From: Glacieibacterium frigidum
Lineage (GTDB): Bacteria; Pseudomonadota; Alphaproteobacteria; Sphingomonadales; Sphingomonadaceae
Assembly (NCBI RefSeq): GCF_007097155.1
Contig: NZ_VJWA01000001.1
Location: forward strand, 901,501 to 965,500
Direction: 5' to 3'
Length of the DNA stretch: 64,000 nucleotides
Part shown: positions 54,511-63,286 of the stretch, piece by piece
Position numbering within the stretch: the stretch's first letter is position 1
How the letters are laid out: the number at the start of each line of letters is the position of its first letter
The notes under the pieces: model-generated
Told to the model about the DNA's origin: nothing
Seen by the model: only the letters and a program-made list of their open reading frames with translations
The model's database searches: none
Position numbers and translations under genes: made by a program

Positions 54511-54520
54511 TGCAATTGCA
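54511..54520 (-). promoter_or_regulatory. candidate MarR operator in the marR promoter
   Basis: TGCAATTGCA is a perfect palindrome 20 bp before the marR start on the minus strand. GATACAT, a possible -10 box, ends just upstream of it, so the palindrome would cover the transcript start. With the copy at 53985-53998 it is a good candidate for the MarR operator. Confidence 0.5.
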
Positions 54521-54563
54521 TGTATCGCACTATTTTCCTGCGGCGCGCGAAAGCCCTTCTATC

Positions 54564-54767
54564 TCACATTGCCAGTGTCGGCCGGTCGCGCGTCCAGCTG
54601 ATTGCGATACCGAGCGCGAGGCCCGCGATCTCCATGCCCAGCTTGACCTGGCTTGGCGACGGATCGAAGCGGTCCTCGAAGGCCAGCGTCAGCTGCGCGC
54701 CGCGCTCGGTCTGCGCCGCGACGACCGTCGCCACTGCCAGCGCCGCCACGATCGCACCCTTACGCAT
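54564..54767 (-). CDS. small exported/membrane protein of unknown function
   Basis: A 67-residue protein that starts MRKGAIVAALAVATVVAAQ, which could be a signal peptide, and has a second hydrophobic stretch (about residues 42-57). No family recognised. The ATG at 54767 follows GGTGGAGGCGGGG, a strong ribosome site. It lies between marR and the GST gene. Confidence 0.5.
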   Translation of the reverse strand: MRKGAIVAALAVATVVAAQTERGAQLTLAFEDRFDPSPSQVKLGMEIAGLALGIAISWTRDRPTLAM

Positions 54768-54829
54768 CCCCGCCTCCACCTCGTTTCGCCTGCGCGGCAT
54801 AGCCGATCGGCGTGCCCGTCACAACGGCC

Positions 54830-55459
54830 TCACATCTTGCCGCGCATTTCCTCGGGCAGCAGGGCGTCGTCGATCTCGCGGGCACGGGCGGCGGCGGGGC
54901 GGGCGTGGAGACGCGCGGCATAGGCCTCGAACGCCGGCGTCTTTGGCAGCGAGCCGAACGCCAGGCCCCAGGTGATCTGCGCCCCGACATAGACGTCGGC
55001 GGCGGTGAACTGCTCGCCCAGCAGCCAAGGTCCCTCGCCGAGCGCCGTTTCGAGGGTCGAGACGGCGGTTTCAAGGTTGCGATAGCCGACCATCTTCTCC
55101 TGCTCTGCGGGCACCTCGACACCGAGCGACTTGTTGACGATCGCCGCCTCGACCGGGCCGGCGGCGAAGAACAGCCAGCGGTAATAGGCGGCGCGGTCGG
55201 CGGGCGCAGGGGCCAGCCCGGCGTCGGGAAAGGCATCGGCGAGATAGGCGCAGATCGCCGCCGCTTCGGTGACGACCGCGCCGCCGTGGGTGATCGTCGG
55301 CACCTTGCCCATCGGGTTGATCGCCAGGAACTCGGGCGACTGCATCGCGCCCTCGTAACCCATGATCTCGGTCCGGTACGGCGCGCCGACCTCCTCCAGC
55401 ATCCAGCGGACGATCCGTCCGCGCGACATCGGGTTGGTGTAGAAAACGAGCTCGGCCAT
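54830..55459 (-). CDS. glutathione S-transferase
   Basis: The 209-residue protein starts MAELVFYTNPMSRGRIVRWMLEE, with the N-terminal thioredoxin-like GST domain and AINPMGKVPTI containing the cis-proline, and a helical C-terminal domain with LLGEQFTAADVYVGAQITWG. It conjugates glutathione to electrophiles; the substrate is unknown. It is close to the MarR-led operon but separated from it by a small gene. The chorismate mutase gene lies 15 bp upstream on the same strand. Confidence 0.9.
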   Translation of the reverse strand: MAELVFYTNPMSRGRIVRWMLEEVGAPYRTEIMGYEGAMQSPEFLAINPMGKVPTITHGGAVVTEAAAICAYLADAFPDAGLAPAPADRAAYYRWLFFAAGPVEAAIVNKSLGVEVPAEQEKMVGYRNLETAVSTLETALGEGPWLLGEQFTAADVYVGAQITWGLAFGSLPKTPAFEAYAARLHARPAAARAREIDDALLPEEMRGKM

Positions 55460-55474
55460 GGGAAACTCTCCGGT

Positions 55475-55753
55475 TCAGGCTTGGGCGGCGGCGTGGTGGC
55501 GAATCACTTCGTCGATGATGAAGCGCAGGAATTTCTCGCTGAATTCGGGATCGAGCTTGGCCGACGCCGCGAGGGCGCGCAGCCGGGCGATCTGCGCCGC
55601 CTCGCGCCCCGGATCGGCGGGCGGCAGGCCGGCGCGCGCCTTGTAGGCCCCGACCGCCTGCGTTGTCTTGAACCGCTCGGCGAGCAGGAAGACCAGCGCC
55701 GCATCGATGTTGTCGATGCTGTCGCGGTAGCCGCGCAAGGTCTCGTCGCTCAT
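55475..55753 (-). CDS. chorismate mutase (AroQ type)
   Basis: The 92-residue helical protein starts MSDETLRGYRDSIDNIDAALVFLLAERFKTTQAVGAYKA, the AroQ fold that converts chorismate to prephenate for Phe and Tyr synthesis. Active-site residues of the family (an Arg early, Lys in AVGAYKA, and RFIIDEVIRHH) are present. The ATG at 55753 follows GGGGAGAG. The stop is 15 bp before the GST gene. Confidence 0.85.
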   Translation of the reverse strand: MSDETLRGYRDSIDNIDAALVFLLAERFKTTQAVGAYKARAGLPPADPGREAAQIARLRALAASAKLDPEFSEKFLRFIIDEVIRHHAAAQA

Positions 55754-55853
55754 CGTCTCTCCCCGCCTTATGCGCACCATCGCGACGGCGTGCCGCAAGC
55801 GCAAGGCCAGAGGGAGGGTTGCGCGACCGCCACCCGCCGTTAAGACAGCGCCC

Positions 55854-56870
55854 ATGTCGGCGTCCGTTCACCCCCTGCGCCCGCGCGATGCGGCGCCGTC
55901 ACTCTCGCCGCTGCTGGCGCTGTGCGCGCCGGGGCTGCACGCGGTGAACACCGTGATCCTGGAGCGCATGCACAGCCCGGTCGCGCTGATCCCCGAGCTG
56001 GCGGGTCATCTGATCGCGGGCGGCGGCAAGCGCCTGCGGCCGCTGCTGACGCTCGGTTGCGCGCAGCTGTTCGATTATGCCGGCACCCGCCACCACAAGC
56101 TGGCGGCGTGCGTCGAGTTCATTCACACCGCGACATTGCTCCACGACGATGTCGTCGACGGGTCGGACCTGCGGCGCGGCAAGGCGACCGCGAACACGAT
56201 CTGGGGCAACCCGGCGAGCGTGCTCGTCGGCGACTTCCTGTTCAGCCGCTCGTTCGAGCTGATGGTCGAGGACGGCAGCCTGCGCGTTCTCAAGATTCTC
56301 AGCCACGCCTCCGCCGTGATCGCGGAAGGCGAGGTCGCGCAGCTGACCGCGCAGCGCGTCGTCGCGACGACCGAGGAGCGCTACCTCGAGATCATCACCG
56401 CCAAGACCGCCGTGCTGTTCGCTGCCGCGTGCCAGATCGCCGCTGTCGTCGCCGAGCGCGGCAATGCGGTGGAGGCCGAGCTCGAAAGCTTCGGGCGCAA
56501 CCTGGGCATCGCCTTCCAGCTCGTCGACGATGCCATCGATTACGTCTCCGACGCCGGCACGATGGGCAAGGATTCGGGCGACGACTTCCGCGACGGCAAA
56601 GTGACCTTGCCCGTCATCCTGGCACACGCGCGCGGGTCCGAGGCCGAGCGGCGCTTCTGGCGCGACGCCATGCTGGGCCGCGCGGCGGGCGAGGAAGAAC
56701 TGCGCCATGCCACAGCGCTGCTCCATTCGTCGGGCGCCATCGACGACACGCTGGCACGCGCCCGGCTGTACGGCGCGCGTGCGATCGATGCGCTGGCGTC
56801 GTTCCAGCACGGCGCGGCGCGCGATGCGCTGATCGAGACGGTCGAGTTCGCCGTGGCGCGCGCCTTCTGA
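55854..56870 (+). CDS. ispB: polyprenyl diphosphate synthase
   Basis: The 338-residue trans-prenyl synthase makes the side chain of ubiquinone (or a related polyprenyl chain). The two Asp-rich motifs are present: LLHDDVVDGSDLRRGKAT and LVDDAIDYVSD, together with GGGKRLRPLLTLGCAQLF. Chain length cannot be fixed from sequence; ubiquinone-10 (decaprenyl) would be expected in Sphingomonads, so the symbol is tentative. The ATG at 55854 was chosen; upstream residues are Arg-rich. Confidence 0.88.
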   Translation: MSASVHPLRPRDAAPSLSPLLALCAPGLHAVNTVILERMHSPVALIPELAGHLIAGGGKRLRPLLTLGCAQLFDYAGTRHHKLAACVEFIHTATLLHDDVVDGSDLRRGKATANTIWGNPASVLVGDFLFSRSFELMVEDGSLRVLKILSHASAVIAEGEVAQLTAQRVVATTEERYLEIITAKTAVLFAAACQIAAVVAERGNAVEAELESFGRNLGIAFQLVDDAIDYVSDAGTMGKDSGDDFRDGKVTLPVILAHARGSEAERRFWRDAMLGRAAGEEELRHATALLHSSGAIDDTLARARLYGARAIDALASFQHGAARDALIETVEFAVARAF

Positions 56871-56889
56871 TCTGCTAGAGGCTGCGGCC

Positions 56890-57168
56890 ATGACCGCGCG
56901 CATCTTCCAACGCCTGAAGTCGACCACCCAGTCGGGCCGTGCCCGTGTCGGGCAATGGGTGCTGGTGCGCGAGCGTGGCGAGGCGCAGCGCCACGACCCG
57001 CTGACCGGCTGGATCGGATCGGGCGACACCGGCACCCAGGTCGAGCTGAGCTTCGCCAGCGAGGCGGCGGCGGTCGCCTATGCCGAGGCGAACGGGCTCG
57101 CCTACCGCGTCGAGCGGCTGCCCGCCAAGCCGCTGCGCCTGCAGGCCTACGCCGACAATTTCAGATGA
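56890..57168 (+). CDS. NDUFS4-like complex I accessory subunit
   Basis: The 92-residue protein starts [28 protein letters not shown] and has [40 protein letters not shown], which match the NDUFS4 family (ETC complex I subunit). In alphaproteobacteria this accessory subunit helps assemble NADH:ubiquinone oxidoreductase. It stands beside the ubiquinone-side prenyl synthase gene. Confidence 0.92.
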   Translation: MTARIFQRLKSTTQSGRARVGQWVLVRERGEAQRHDPLTGWIGSGDTGTQVELSFASEAAAVAYAEANGLAYRVERLPAKPLRLQAYADNFR

Positions 57169-57181
57169 TTTCCCGGTTTGC

Positions 57182-57258
57182 GCGCCCGTAGCTCAGCTGG
57201 ATAGAGCGCGGGACTTCTAATCCTGAGGCCGCTGGTTCGAGTCCAGCCGGGCGCGCCA
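57182..57258 (+). tRNA. tRNA-Arg (TCT)
   Basis: A 77-nt tRNA gene with 7-bp acceptor stem (GCGCCCG and CGGGCGC), normal D, anticodon and T arms (TTCGAGT), and an encoded CCA at the end. The anticodon loop CTTCTAA gives anticodon TCT, which reads AGA. It follows the NDUFS4-like gene by 13 bp. Confidence 0.97.
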
Positions 57259-57264
57259 CTCCAG

Positions 57265-57999
57265 TCACCCGAACGTCAGTTCGATCACCTTGCTCGGCGT
57301 TGCGCGGCAGTACATCGGCACGTCGCGGACGCCGTCGGGATAGGTCGCGCGTACTGCGGCACGCAGGCGCCAGCCGCCGTTGCCGGGCTCGAGCGACTGG
57401 GCGACGTCGTAGGCCAGCCGGGTCCCGCCGGTCGCACCGATCTGGCGCGCGGCCTCGAACAGGCAGGTCTGCACCGACGAGCGCGCGCCCGACGGGACCG
57501 CGTCGAGGTTGGCGACGAGTGCGGCGGGCGGCTGCGGCGGGTGGATGACCGGCCCGGCGTCCGCAGCGGCAGCGGCAGCCTCGCGCTCCTTCTTCTTCTT
57601 CTTGTTCGCGGCATTGCCGGCGAGCAGCGCGATCAGCCCGCCCGCGACCGCGACGCCGGCGATGACCGCCCCGGTCGACGGGCCCTTGCCGTCATTGTCG
57701 TTGCCGTTGTTGTAGCCGGTCGAGAAGATCGCGCGGCAGCCGTTGTCGACCCAGATCGAGCGGCGGTCATGGCCCCAGTTGCGCGAATTGCAGTCGCCCG
57801 CGATGCGCCGCGAGATCGACACGCCGCCGCGCGTGTCGATCGGACAGCGCTTGTAGCGATAGTTGAACGACTCGCAGCGGACTTGGCTCGCCCCGCCATA
57901 ATTGCCGCCGCCGCCCTGATAGTAGCGGCCGTCCTGCGCCACCGCGCCCTGCGCCGTGACCAGCGCCACGACGACGGCGCCTGCGATCAGTCTCGTCAT
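57265..57999 (-). CDS. exported DUF3011 protein with one repeat
   Basis: A 244-residue exported protein with signal peptide ([22 protein letters not shown]), one DUF3011 unit (residues about 40-95: Cys42, Cys52, Cys70, Cys88, with [11 protein letters not shown] and [11 protein letters not shown]), then a hydrophobic, glycine-rich segment (about 109-128), a KKKKKERE stretch and a C-terminal domain with two cysteines. Role unknown. Upstream on the strand is a second DUF3011 gene, 22 bp away. Confidence 0.8.
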   Translation of the reverse strand: MTRLIAGAVVVALVTAQGAVAQDGRYYQGGGGNYGGASQVRCESFNYRYKRCPIDTRGGVSISRRIAGDCNSRNWGHDRRSIWVDNGCRAIFSTGYNNGNDNDGKGPSTGAVIAGVAVAGGLIALLAGNAANKKKKKEREAAAAAADAGPVIHPPQPPAALVANLDAVPSGARSSVQTCLFEAARQIGATGGTRLAYDVAQSLEPGNGGWRLRAAVRATYPDGVRDVPMYCRATPSKVIELTFG

Positions 58000-58021
58000 G
58001 TCAGTCCCCCGTTTCGAGTTG

Positions 58022-58762
58022 TCAGCCAAAGGTCCGGAAGCGCGCGCGGCAGCCCTTGTCGACCCAGATGCCGCCGCGCCGCGCGATGCCCCAGCCGATG
58101 CCCTGCTGGCACTGGCCGGCGATGACGCTGTCGAGCTCGACCCGCCGCGACGGCGTCGGGCATTCGGCGTATTTGTAGTTCCACGATTCGCACGTGATCA
58201 GCCGCGGCCCGCCGCCACCGCCGGGGAAGCCGCCACCCGGCCCACCGCCGCCGCCGCGCGACGCCGCGAAGATCGCGCGGCAGCCTTTGTCGACCCACAC
58301 CTCGCCGCCACGCCCGCCCCAGCTCTGGCCCTCGACGCACTGGCCCGCGATGACGCGGACGAGGTCGGGGCGTCCGCGACCGGGCAGTTCGCAGGTCTTG
58401 TACTTGTACTTGAACGACTCGCAGGTCACCGTGTCGCGCCCGCCGCCACCGCCGCCCGGGAAGCCGCCGCCGCTACCGCCGCCACTGATCGCGAAGATCG
58501 CGCGGCAGCCGCCGCTGACGCTGATGCCCTGGCGGTCCCAGTTCCACGTCCGTCCCTCGACGCAGCGGCCGCCGAGCACCTGGACGACGTCGACATCGGC
58601 GCGGCGGCGCAGCTCGACCGGGCATTGCGCGGGCTTGTAGTTCCAGCTTTCGCACTTGATCTGGCGCGGGCCCCCGCCGCCGCCGTACTGGGCATTCGCG
58701 GGCGTCGCGATGCTGACGGGAATGGCGGCGAGGCTCAAGGCGATCGTCCAGCGCAACATCAT
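58022..58762 (-). CDS. exported protein with three DUF3011 repeats
   Basis: A 246-residue exported protein: signal peptide (MMLRWTIALSLAAIPVSIATPANA) and three DUF3011 units at about 34-91, 112-166 and 188-243. Each has four cysteines (C37/47/67/86, C114/124/142/161, C191/201/218/238), an IAGQC-type core and a GCRAIF or GCRARF end. Glycine-rich linkers of about 20 residues (GGGSGGGFPGGGGGG) join them. DUF3011 proteins are thought to bind at the cell envelope; the ligand is unknown. The ATG pair at 58762/58759 follows GGGGAGA. Confidence 0.82.
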   Translation of the reverse strand: MMLRWTIALSLAAIPVSIATPANAQYGGGGGPRQIKCESWNYKPAQCPVELRRRADVDVVQVLGGRCVEGRTWNWDRQGISVSGGCRAIFAISGGGSGGGFPGGGGGGRDTVTCESFKYKYKTCELPGRGRPDLVRVIAGQCVEGQSWGGRGGEVWVDKGCRAIFAASRGGGGGPGGGFPGGGGGPRLITCESWNYKYAECPTPSRRVELDSVIAGQCQQGIGWGIARRGGIWVDKGCRARFRTFG

Positions 58763-58813
58763 CGGTCTCCCCTTTTGTTGCACGCGTAACGAACGATGCG
58801 CCGACAAGTGCCG

Positions 58814-59620
58814 TCAGTCCAGACGCCGACCTGCAGAACCAGCGATTTCCTCGATATATTGCCAAGCCACCCGCCCCGAGCGGTTGCCGCGCCCGGTCGC
58901 CCAGGCCAGCGCGGCACTCTCGTCAAAGGCCAGCTCGTGCGCAGCGGCATAGCGCGCGACGATCGCGAGATACGTGTCCTGATCGGCGTTGTGGAAGCCC
59001 AGGCTGAGCCCGAAGCGGTCGGCGAGCGCCAGCCGGTCGTCGAGCACGTCGCGCGGATTGATCGCGTCGCCATCGGCGTGGGCGCGCGGCACCAGATGGC
59101 GGCGGTTCGACGTGACGACCAGCCGCACCCCGTCCGGCCGCGCCGCGATGCCGCCGTCGAGGACCGAGCGCAGCGCCTTGTACTGCGTTTCATCGGCCTC
59201 GAACGACAGGTCGTCGGCGAACACCAGCGCGCGGCGAGGGGGCATGGCATCGAACAGCGTGCCCAGCGTGCCGATGTCGTCGCGGCCGACCTGCACCAGC
59301 ATCAGGTCGTGCCCCGCGGCGCGCACCGCGGCGGCGACCGACTTGACCAGCGACGACTTGCCCATGCCGCGCGCGCCCCACAGCAGCACGTCGTGCGCGG
59401 GCAGGGCGGCGGCGTGGCGGCGCGTATTCTGGAGCAGGGCATCGCGCTGCGCATCGACGCCGGCGAACACGTCGAGCGGCTGAGCACGCGCCGCGGTCAC
59501 CGGCGTCAGGCGGCGGTCAGCCCAGACGAAACTGTTGCCCGATAGGTCGGCGGACGGGGCGGGCGGCGGTGCCAGGCGCTCGAGCGCGGCGGCGATGCGG
59601 GCGAGAAGGTCGTCGGTCAT
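58814..59620 (-). CDS. DUF815 AAA-type ATPase
   Basis: The 268-residue protein has an AAA+ core: Walker A WGARGMGKSS (residues 81-90), Walker B LVFADDLSFEAD, sensor TSNRRHLVPR and a C-terminal lid. This is the DUF815 family of unknown ATPases, usually next to yajC in alphaproteobacteria, as here (divergent, 86 bp apart). Likely a DNA- or protein-handling ATPase; function not known. Confidence 0.85.
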   Translation of the reverse strand: MTDDLLARIAAALERLAPPPAPSADLSGNSFVWADRRLTPVTAARAQPLDVFAGVDAQRDALLQNTRRHAAALPAHDVLLWGARGMGKSSLVKSVAAAVRAAGHDLMLVQVGRDDIGTLGTLFDAMPPRRALVFADDLSFEADETQYKALRSVLDGGIAARPDGVRLVVTSNRRHLVPRAHADGDAINPRDVLDDRLALADRFGLSLGFHNADQDTYLAIVARYAAAHELAFDESAALAWATGRGNRSGRVAWQYIEEIAGSAGRRLD

Positions 59621-59706
59621 TCCGGCCGCTATGCCGTGACGATTGCCTAATTGCCACCTGCGCTCTAAGAGCCGCCGCTTAGCCTCAGGCCATTCGAAAG
59701 ACCTTC

Positions 59707-60051
59707 ATGTTCGCATCCCCGGCCTTTGCCCAGGCCGCCCCCGCGCCGCCGAGCGGGCTCGCAATGTTCGGCCAGTTCGTGCCGCTCATCGCGATCTTCG
59801 TGATCTTCTATTTCCTGATGATCCGGCCGCAGCAGCGTCGCATGAAGGCGCACAAGGCGATGCTCGACGCCGTCAAGCAGGGTGACGAGGTCGTCACCGG
59901 CGGCGGCATCGTCGGCAAGGTGACGCGCATCAAGGACGACGAGCTGGAGGTCGAGGTCGCCCCCACCGTCAAGCTGCGCGTCGTGCGCGGCACGCTCAGC
60001 GAAGTCCGTTCCAAGACGCTGCCCGCGGCGGCGAACGACGGAAAGCGTTGA
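59707..60051 (+). CDS. yajC: preprotein translocase subunit YajC
   Basis: The 114-residue protein has one N-terminal membrane segment and then FVIFYFLMIRPQQRRMKAHKAMLDAVKQGDEVVTGGGIVGKVTRI, the YajC signature. YajC joins SecD and SecF in the holotranslocon. Its stop overlaps the secD ATG by one base. Confidence 0.95.
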   Translation: MFASPAFAQAAPAPPSGLAMFGQFVPLIAIFVIFYFLMIRPQQRRMKAHKAMLDAVKQGDEVVTGGGIVGKVTRIKDDELEVEVAPTVKLRVVRGTLSEVRSKTLPAAANDGKR

Positions 60052-61640
60052 TGCTCGACTTTCCGGCGTGGAAAGTCTGGCTGATCGCGCTCGTCTCGGC
60101 GCTGTGCGTCGGGCTCGCGGTCCCCAATTTCTTCCCCGAAAGCACGGTCAACAACTGGCCGTCGTTCCTGCCGAAGAGCCGCCTGAACCTGGGGCTCGAC
60201 CTGCGCGGCGGGTCGCACCTGATGCTCGAGGCGGAGACGTCCGACGTCCGCAAGGCGAAGCTCGAGGCGCTGGAGGATAGCGTCCGCACCGAGCTGCGCG
60301 ATGCCAAGGCGCCCTTTGCCGACCTGTCGACCGCCAATGAGCGGCTGAGCGTCACTATCACCGACCCGACGACCCTCGACCGCGCCGTCGAAGCGCTGCG
60401 CAAGCTCTCGAGCCCGACCCAGGGCCTGACCGGCGTGCGCGACATCGAGGTCAATGTCGTCGACGGCAACCGCATCGTCATCACCGAAACCGACGCTGGC
60501 ACCGCCGAAGCGATCGACAGCGCGATGGCACAGGCGGTCGAGGTCATCCGCAAGCGCATCGACGAGCTCGGCACGCGCGAGCCGACGATTGTCCGCCAGG
60601 GCACCAACCGCATCGTCGTCCAGGTCCCCGGCCTGCAGGATCCCGAGGCGTTGAAGGCGCTGATCGGCAAGACCGCTAAGCTGGAGTTCAAGCTCGTCGA
60701 CATCGCCGCCGATCCGGCGCTTGCGGCGCAGGGCCGGGCGCCCGCGGGCAGCCAGGTGCTGGGCTTCACCGATCAGCCGGGCGCGATCGTCGTCAAGCGC
60801 CGTGCCATCATCACCGGCGACCAGTTGATCGACGCCGGCCTGACCACCGACCAGAACGGCCAGCCCGCCGCCAGCTTCCGCTTTGACTCCAACGGCGGGC
60901 GCAAGTTCGCCAAGGCGACGCAGGACAATGTCGGCAAGCCCTTCGCGATCATCCTCGACAACAAGGTGATCTCGGCGCCGAACATCAACGAGCCGATCTT
61001 GGGCGGCAGCGGCATCATCTCGGGGTCGTTCACGACCGAGAGCGCGAACAATCTCGCGATCCTGCTGCGCTCGGGCAAGCTGCCCGTCGAGCTGAAGGTC
61101 GTCGAGGAGCGTACCGTCGGTCCCGATCTGGGGGCCGACTCGATCCGCGCCGGCACGATCGCGGGCATCGTCGCGGTGATCGCCGTGTCGCTGCTGATGA
61201 TCCTGACCTACGGCCGCTTCGGCATCTATGCGGTGCTCGCGCTGATCCTCAACGTGTTCATGATCCTCGGGCTGATGTCGGTCGGCGGCTTCACGCTGAC
61301 GCTGCCGGGCATCGCGGGCCTCGTGCTGACCATCGGTGCGGCGGTCGACGCCAACGTGCTGATCAACGAGCGCATCCGCGAGGAGCGGCGCAAGGGCAAG
61401 GGCGTCGTCCAGTCGGTCGAAGTGGGTTTCCGCGACGCGACGCGGACGATCTGGGACGCGAACTCGCTCAACATCATCGTCGCGATCATCATGTTCCTGT
61501 TCGGCTCGGGCCCCATCAAGGGGTTCGCTGTGGTGCTCGCGATCGGCATCGCGACCAGCGTGTTCACCGCGGTGACCGTGGTGCGCCTGATGGCATCGAA
61601 CTGGCTGCGCACGCGGCGACCCGTGGCATTGGCGATCTGA
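60051..61640 (+). CDS. secD: protein translocase subunit SecD
   Basis: The 529-residue SecD has an N-terminal membrane segment, the NLGLDLRGGSHLMLEA start of the periplasmic P1 head, and six C-terminal membrane segments with IAGLVLTIGAAVDANVLINERIREE, the proton-path Asp region. It drives late steps of protein export. The start ATG at 60051 overlaps the yajC stop; a TTG at 60048 is possible but less likely. One base separates it from secF. Confidence 0.97.
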   Translation: MLDFPAWKVWLIALVSALCVGLAVPNFFPESTVNNWPSFLPKSRLNLGLDLRGGSHLMLEAETSDVRKAKLEALEDSVRTELRDAKAPFADLSTANERLSVTITDPTTLDRAVEALRKLSSPTQGLTGVRDIEVNVVDGNRIVITETDAGTAEAIDSAMAQAVEVIRKRIDELGTREPTIVRQGTNRIVVQVPGLQDPEALKALIGKTAKLEFKLVDIAADPALAAQGRAPAGSQVLGFTDQPGAIVVKRRAIITGDQLIDAGLTTDQNGQPAASFRFDSNGGRKFAKATQDNVGKPFAIILDNKVISAPNINEPILGGSGIISGSFTTESANNLAILLRSGKLPVELKVVEERTVGPDLGADSIRAGTIAGIVAVIAVSLLMILTYGRFGIYAVLALILNVFMILGLMSVGGFTLTLPGIAGLVLTIGAAVDANVLINERIREERRKGKGVVQSVEVGFRDATRTIWDANSLNIIVAIIMFLFGSGPIKGFAVVLAIGIATSVFTAVTVVRLMASNWLRTRRPVALAI

Positions 61641-61641
61641 C

Positions 61642-62586
61642 ATGACCCTCAAGCTCGTCCCCGACAACACCAACATCGGCTTCGTCCGGCTGCGCTACAT
61701 CGCGTTCGCGCTGACGCTGGCGCTGACCATCGGCAGCCTGGCGCTGCTCGGCATCCGTGGTCTCAACCTCGGCGTCGATTTCGTCGGTGGTCTGACGATG
61801 GAGGTCGAGTTCAAGGCACCGCCGCCGCTCGACACGCTGCGCGAGCAGGTCGACGGGCTGGGTGTCGGTCAGTCGGCGCTGCAGGAATTCGGCAACGCCC
61901 GCACCATCCTCGTCCGCCTGCCGCTTCCCGAGGGCGACCAGGCCGCAGTGCAGCGTGTCGTCTCGAAGGTCCAGACCGACCTCAAGGCAAAGTATCCGGG
62001 CACCGAGATCCGCCGCACCGAATCGGTCAGCGGCAAGGTGTCGGGCGAGCTGATCCAGGGCGGGCTATGGGCGGTGGGCCTGTCGATGCTCGCGGTCGCA
62101 CTGTTCACCTGGTTCCGCTTCGAATGGCATTTCGGCGTGTCGACCGTCGTCGCGCTGGTCCACGACATCACCGTGACGATGGGCTTCTTCGCGCTGACGC
62201 AGCTGGAGTTCGACCTCAACATCGTCGCAGCGGTGCTGACGATCATCGGCTATTCGCTGAACGACAAGGTCGTCATCGACGACCGCATCCGCGAAAATCT
62301 GCGCAAATACCGCAGCATGGACATCGGCCACATCATCGACCTCAGCGTCAACGAGACGCTGCCGCGCACGGTGATGACCTCGGTGACTTTGATCGCGGCA
62401 CTGCTCGCGCTGCTGTTCCTGGGTCCAGACGTGATCTTCGGCTTCACCGCGGCGATGGTGCTCGGCATCGTCGTCGGGACATATTCGTCAATCTTCGTGT
62501 CGTCGTCGCTGCTCATCTCGCTCGGTGTCAAGTCGCGCGCCGAGGCGCCGATCGAACGCGGCGAGCGCGTGGTGCGCGCGAAGTAG
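61642..62586 (+). CDS. secF: protein translocase subunit SecF
   Basis: The 314-residue SecF partner starts MTLKLVPDNTNIGFVRLRYIAFALTLAL, has the P4 region GLNLGVDFVGGLTMEVEF and the membrane signature IIGYSLNDKVVIDDRIRENLRKYR. Length is normal. Its stop is immediately followed by the GTG of the nucleotidyltransferase gene. Confidence 0.97.
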   Translation: MTLKLVPDNTNIGFVRLRYIAFALTLALTIGSLALLGIRGLNLGVDFVGGLTMEVEFKAPPPLDTLREQVDGLGVGQSALQEFGNARTILVRLPLPEGDQAAVQRVVSKVQTDLKAKYPGTEIRRTESVSGKVSGELIQGGLWAVGLSMLAVALFTWFRFEWHFGVSTVVALVHDITVTMGFFALTQLEFDLNIVAAVLTIIGYSLNDKVVIDDRIRENLRKYRSMDIGHIIDLSVNETLPRTVMTSVTLIAALLALLFLGPDVIFGFTAAMVLGIVVGTYSSIFVSSSLLISLGVKSRAEAPIERGERVVRAK

Positions 62587-63276
62587 GTGCAGGCGGTCAT
62601 CCTGGCGGCGGGGCAGGGCACGCGGCTTCGCGATGCCTCGCCGGTCAAGCCGCTGACACCGGTGGCCGGGCGGCCGCTGATCCTCAACACGCTCGACCGG
62701 CTGCGCGCTGGGGGAGCGACGTCAGCGGTGATCGTGTTGGGCTATGCGGGCGAGCAAGTCCGCGCGGTCCTCGAAGCCGCCGACACGCTGCCGCTGACGC
62801 TCGTCGACAATCCCGGCTGGGCGGCGCCGAACGGCGTGTCGCTCGCTGCCGCCGCGCCGCACCTCGAGGCGCGCGCACTGTTGTGCATGGCCGACCATCT
62901 CGTTGCCCCGGCGCTGTACGCCGCGATGATCGCGCACGACCTGGGGGACGACGCGCTGGCGCTCGGCATCGACCGGCGGCTGGGGCACCCCTGGGTCGAC
63001 GAGGACGACGTGACGCGCGTCGCGACGCGAGCCGCGCGGATCGTCGGCATCGGCAAGCAAATCCCCGTCTACGACGCCTACGATTGCGGGGTCTTCGTCA
63101 TCACCCCGGTGCTTACGGACACGCTGGCCGGCCTCGACAACCCCGGGCTTTCGGACGGCGTCCGGGCGCTGGCGGCGCGCGACCGCGCCGCGACTGTCGA
63201 CATTTCGCAACACGACTGGCTCGACATCGACGACCCGCGTGCGCTGGCGCTGGCGGAGGCGTGGCTGGCGGAGTAG
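62587..63276 (+). CDS. NTP transferase family nucleotidyltransferase
   Basis: A 229-residue enzyme that starts MQAVILAAGQGTRLRDASPVKPLTPVAGRPLI, the nucleotide-binding loop of sugar-phosphate nucleotidyltransferases, with ALLCMADHLVAP carrying the metal-binding Asp and a C-terminal part typical of inositol-1-phosphate cytidylyltransferase-like proteins. Product unknown. The GTG at 62587 begins right after the secF stop with no gap. A Wzi-like capsule gene follows 10 bp downstream, so its product may serve a surface polysaccharide (inference). It is only distantly like the enzyme at 16109-16891. Confidence 0.82.
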   Translation: MQAVILAAGQGTRLRDASPVKPLTPVAGRPLILNTLDRLRAGGATSAVIVLGYAGEQVRAVLEAADTLPLTLVDNPGWAAPNGVSLAAAAPHLEARALLCMADHLVAPALYAAMIAHDLGDDALALGIDRRLGHPWVDEDDVTRVATRAARIVGIGKQIPVYDAYDCGVFVITPVLTDTLAGLDNPGLSDGVRALAARDRAATVDISQHDWLDIDDPRALALAEAWLAE

Positions 63277-63286
63277 GGCGGCGGGC

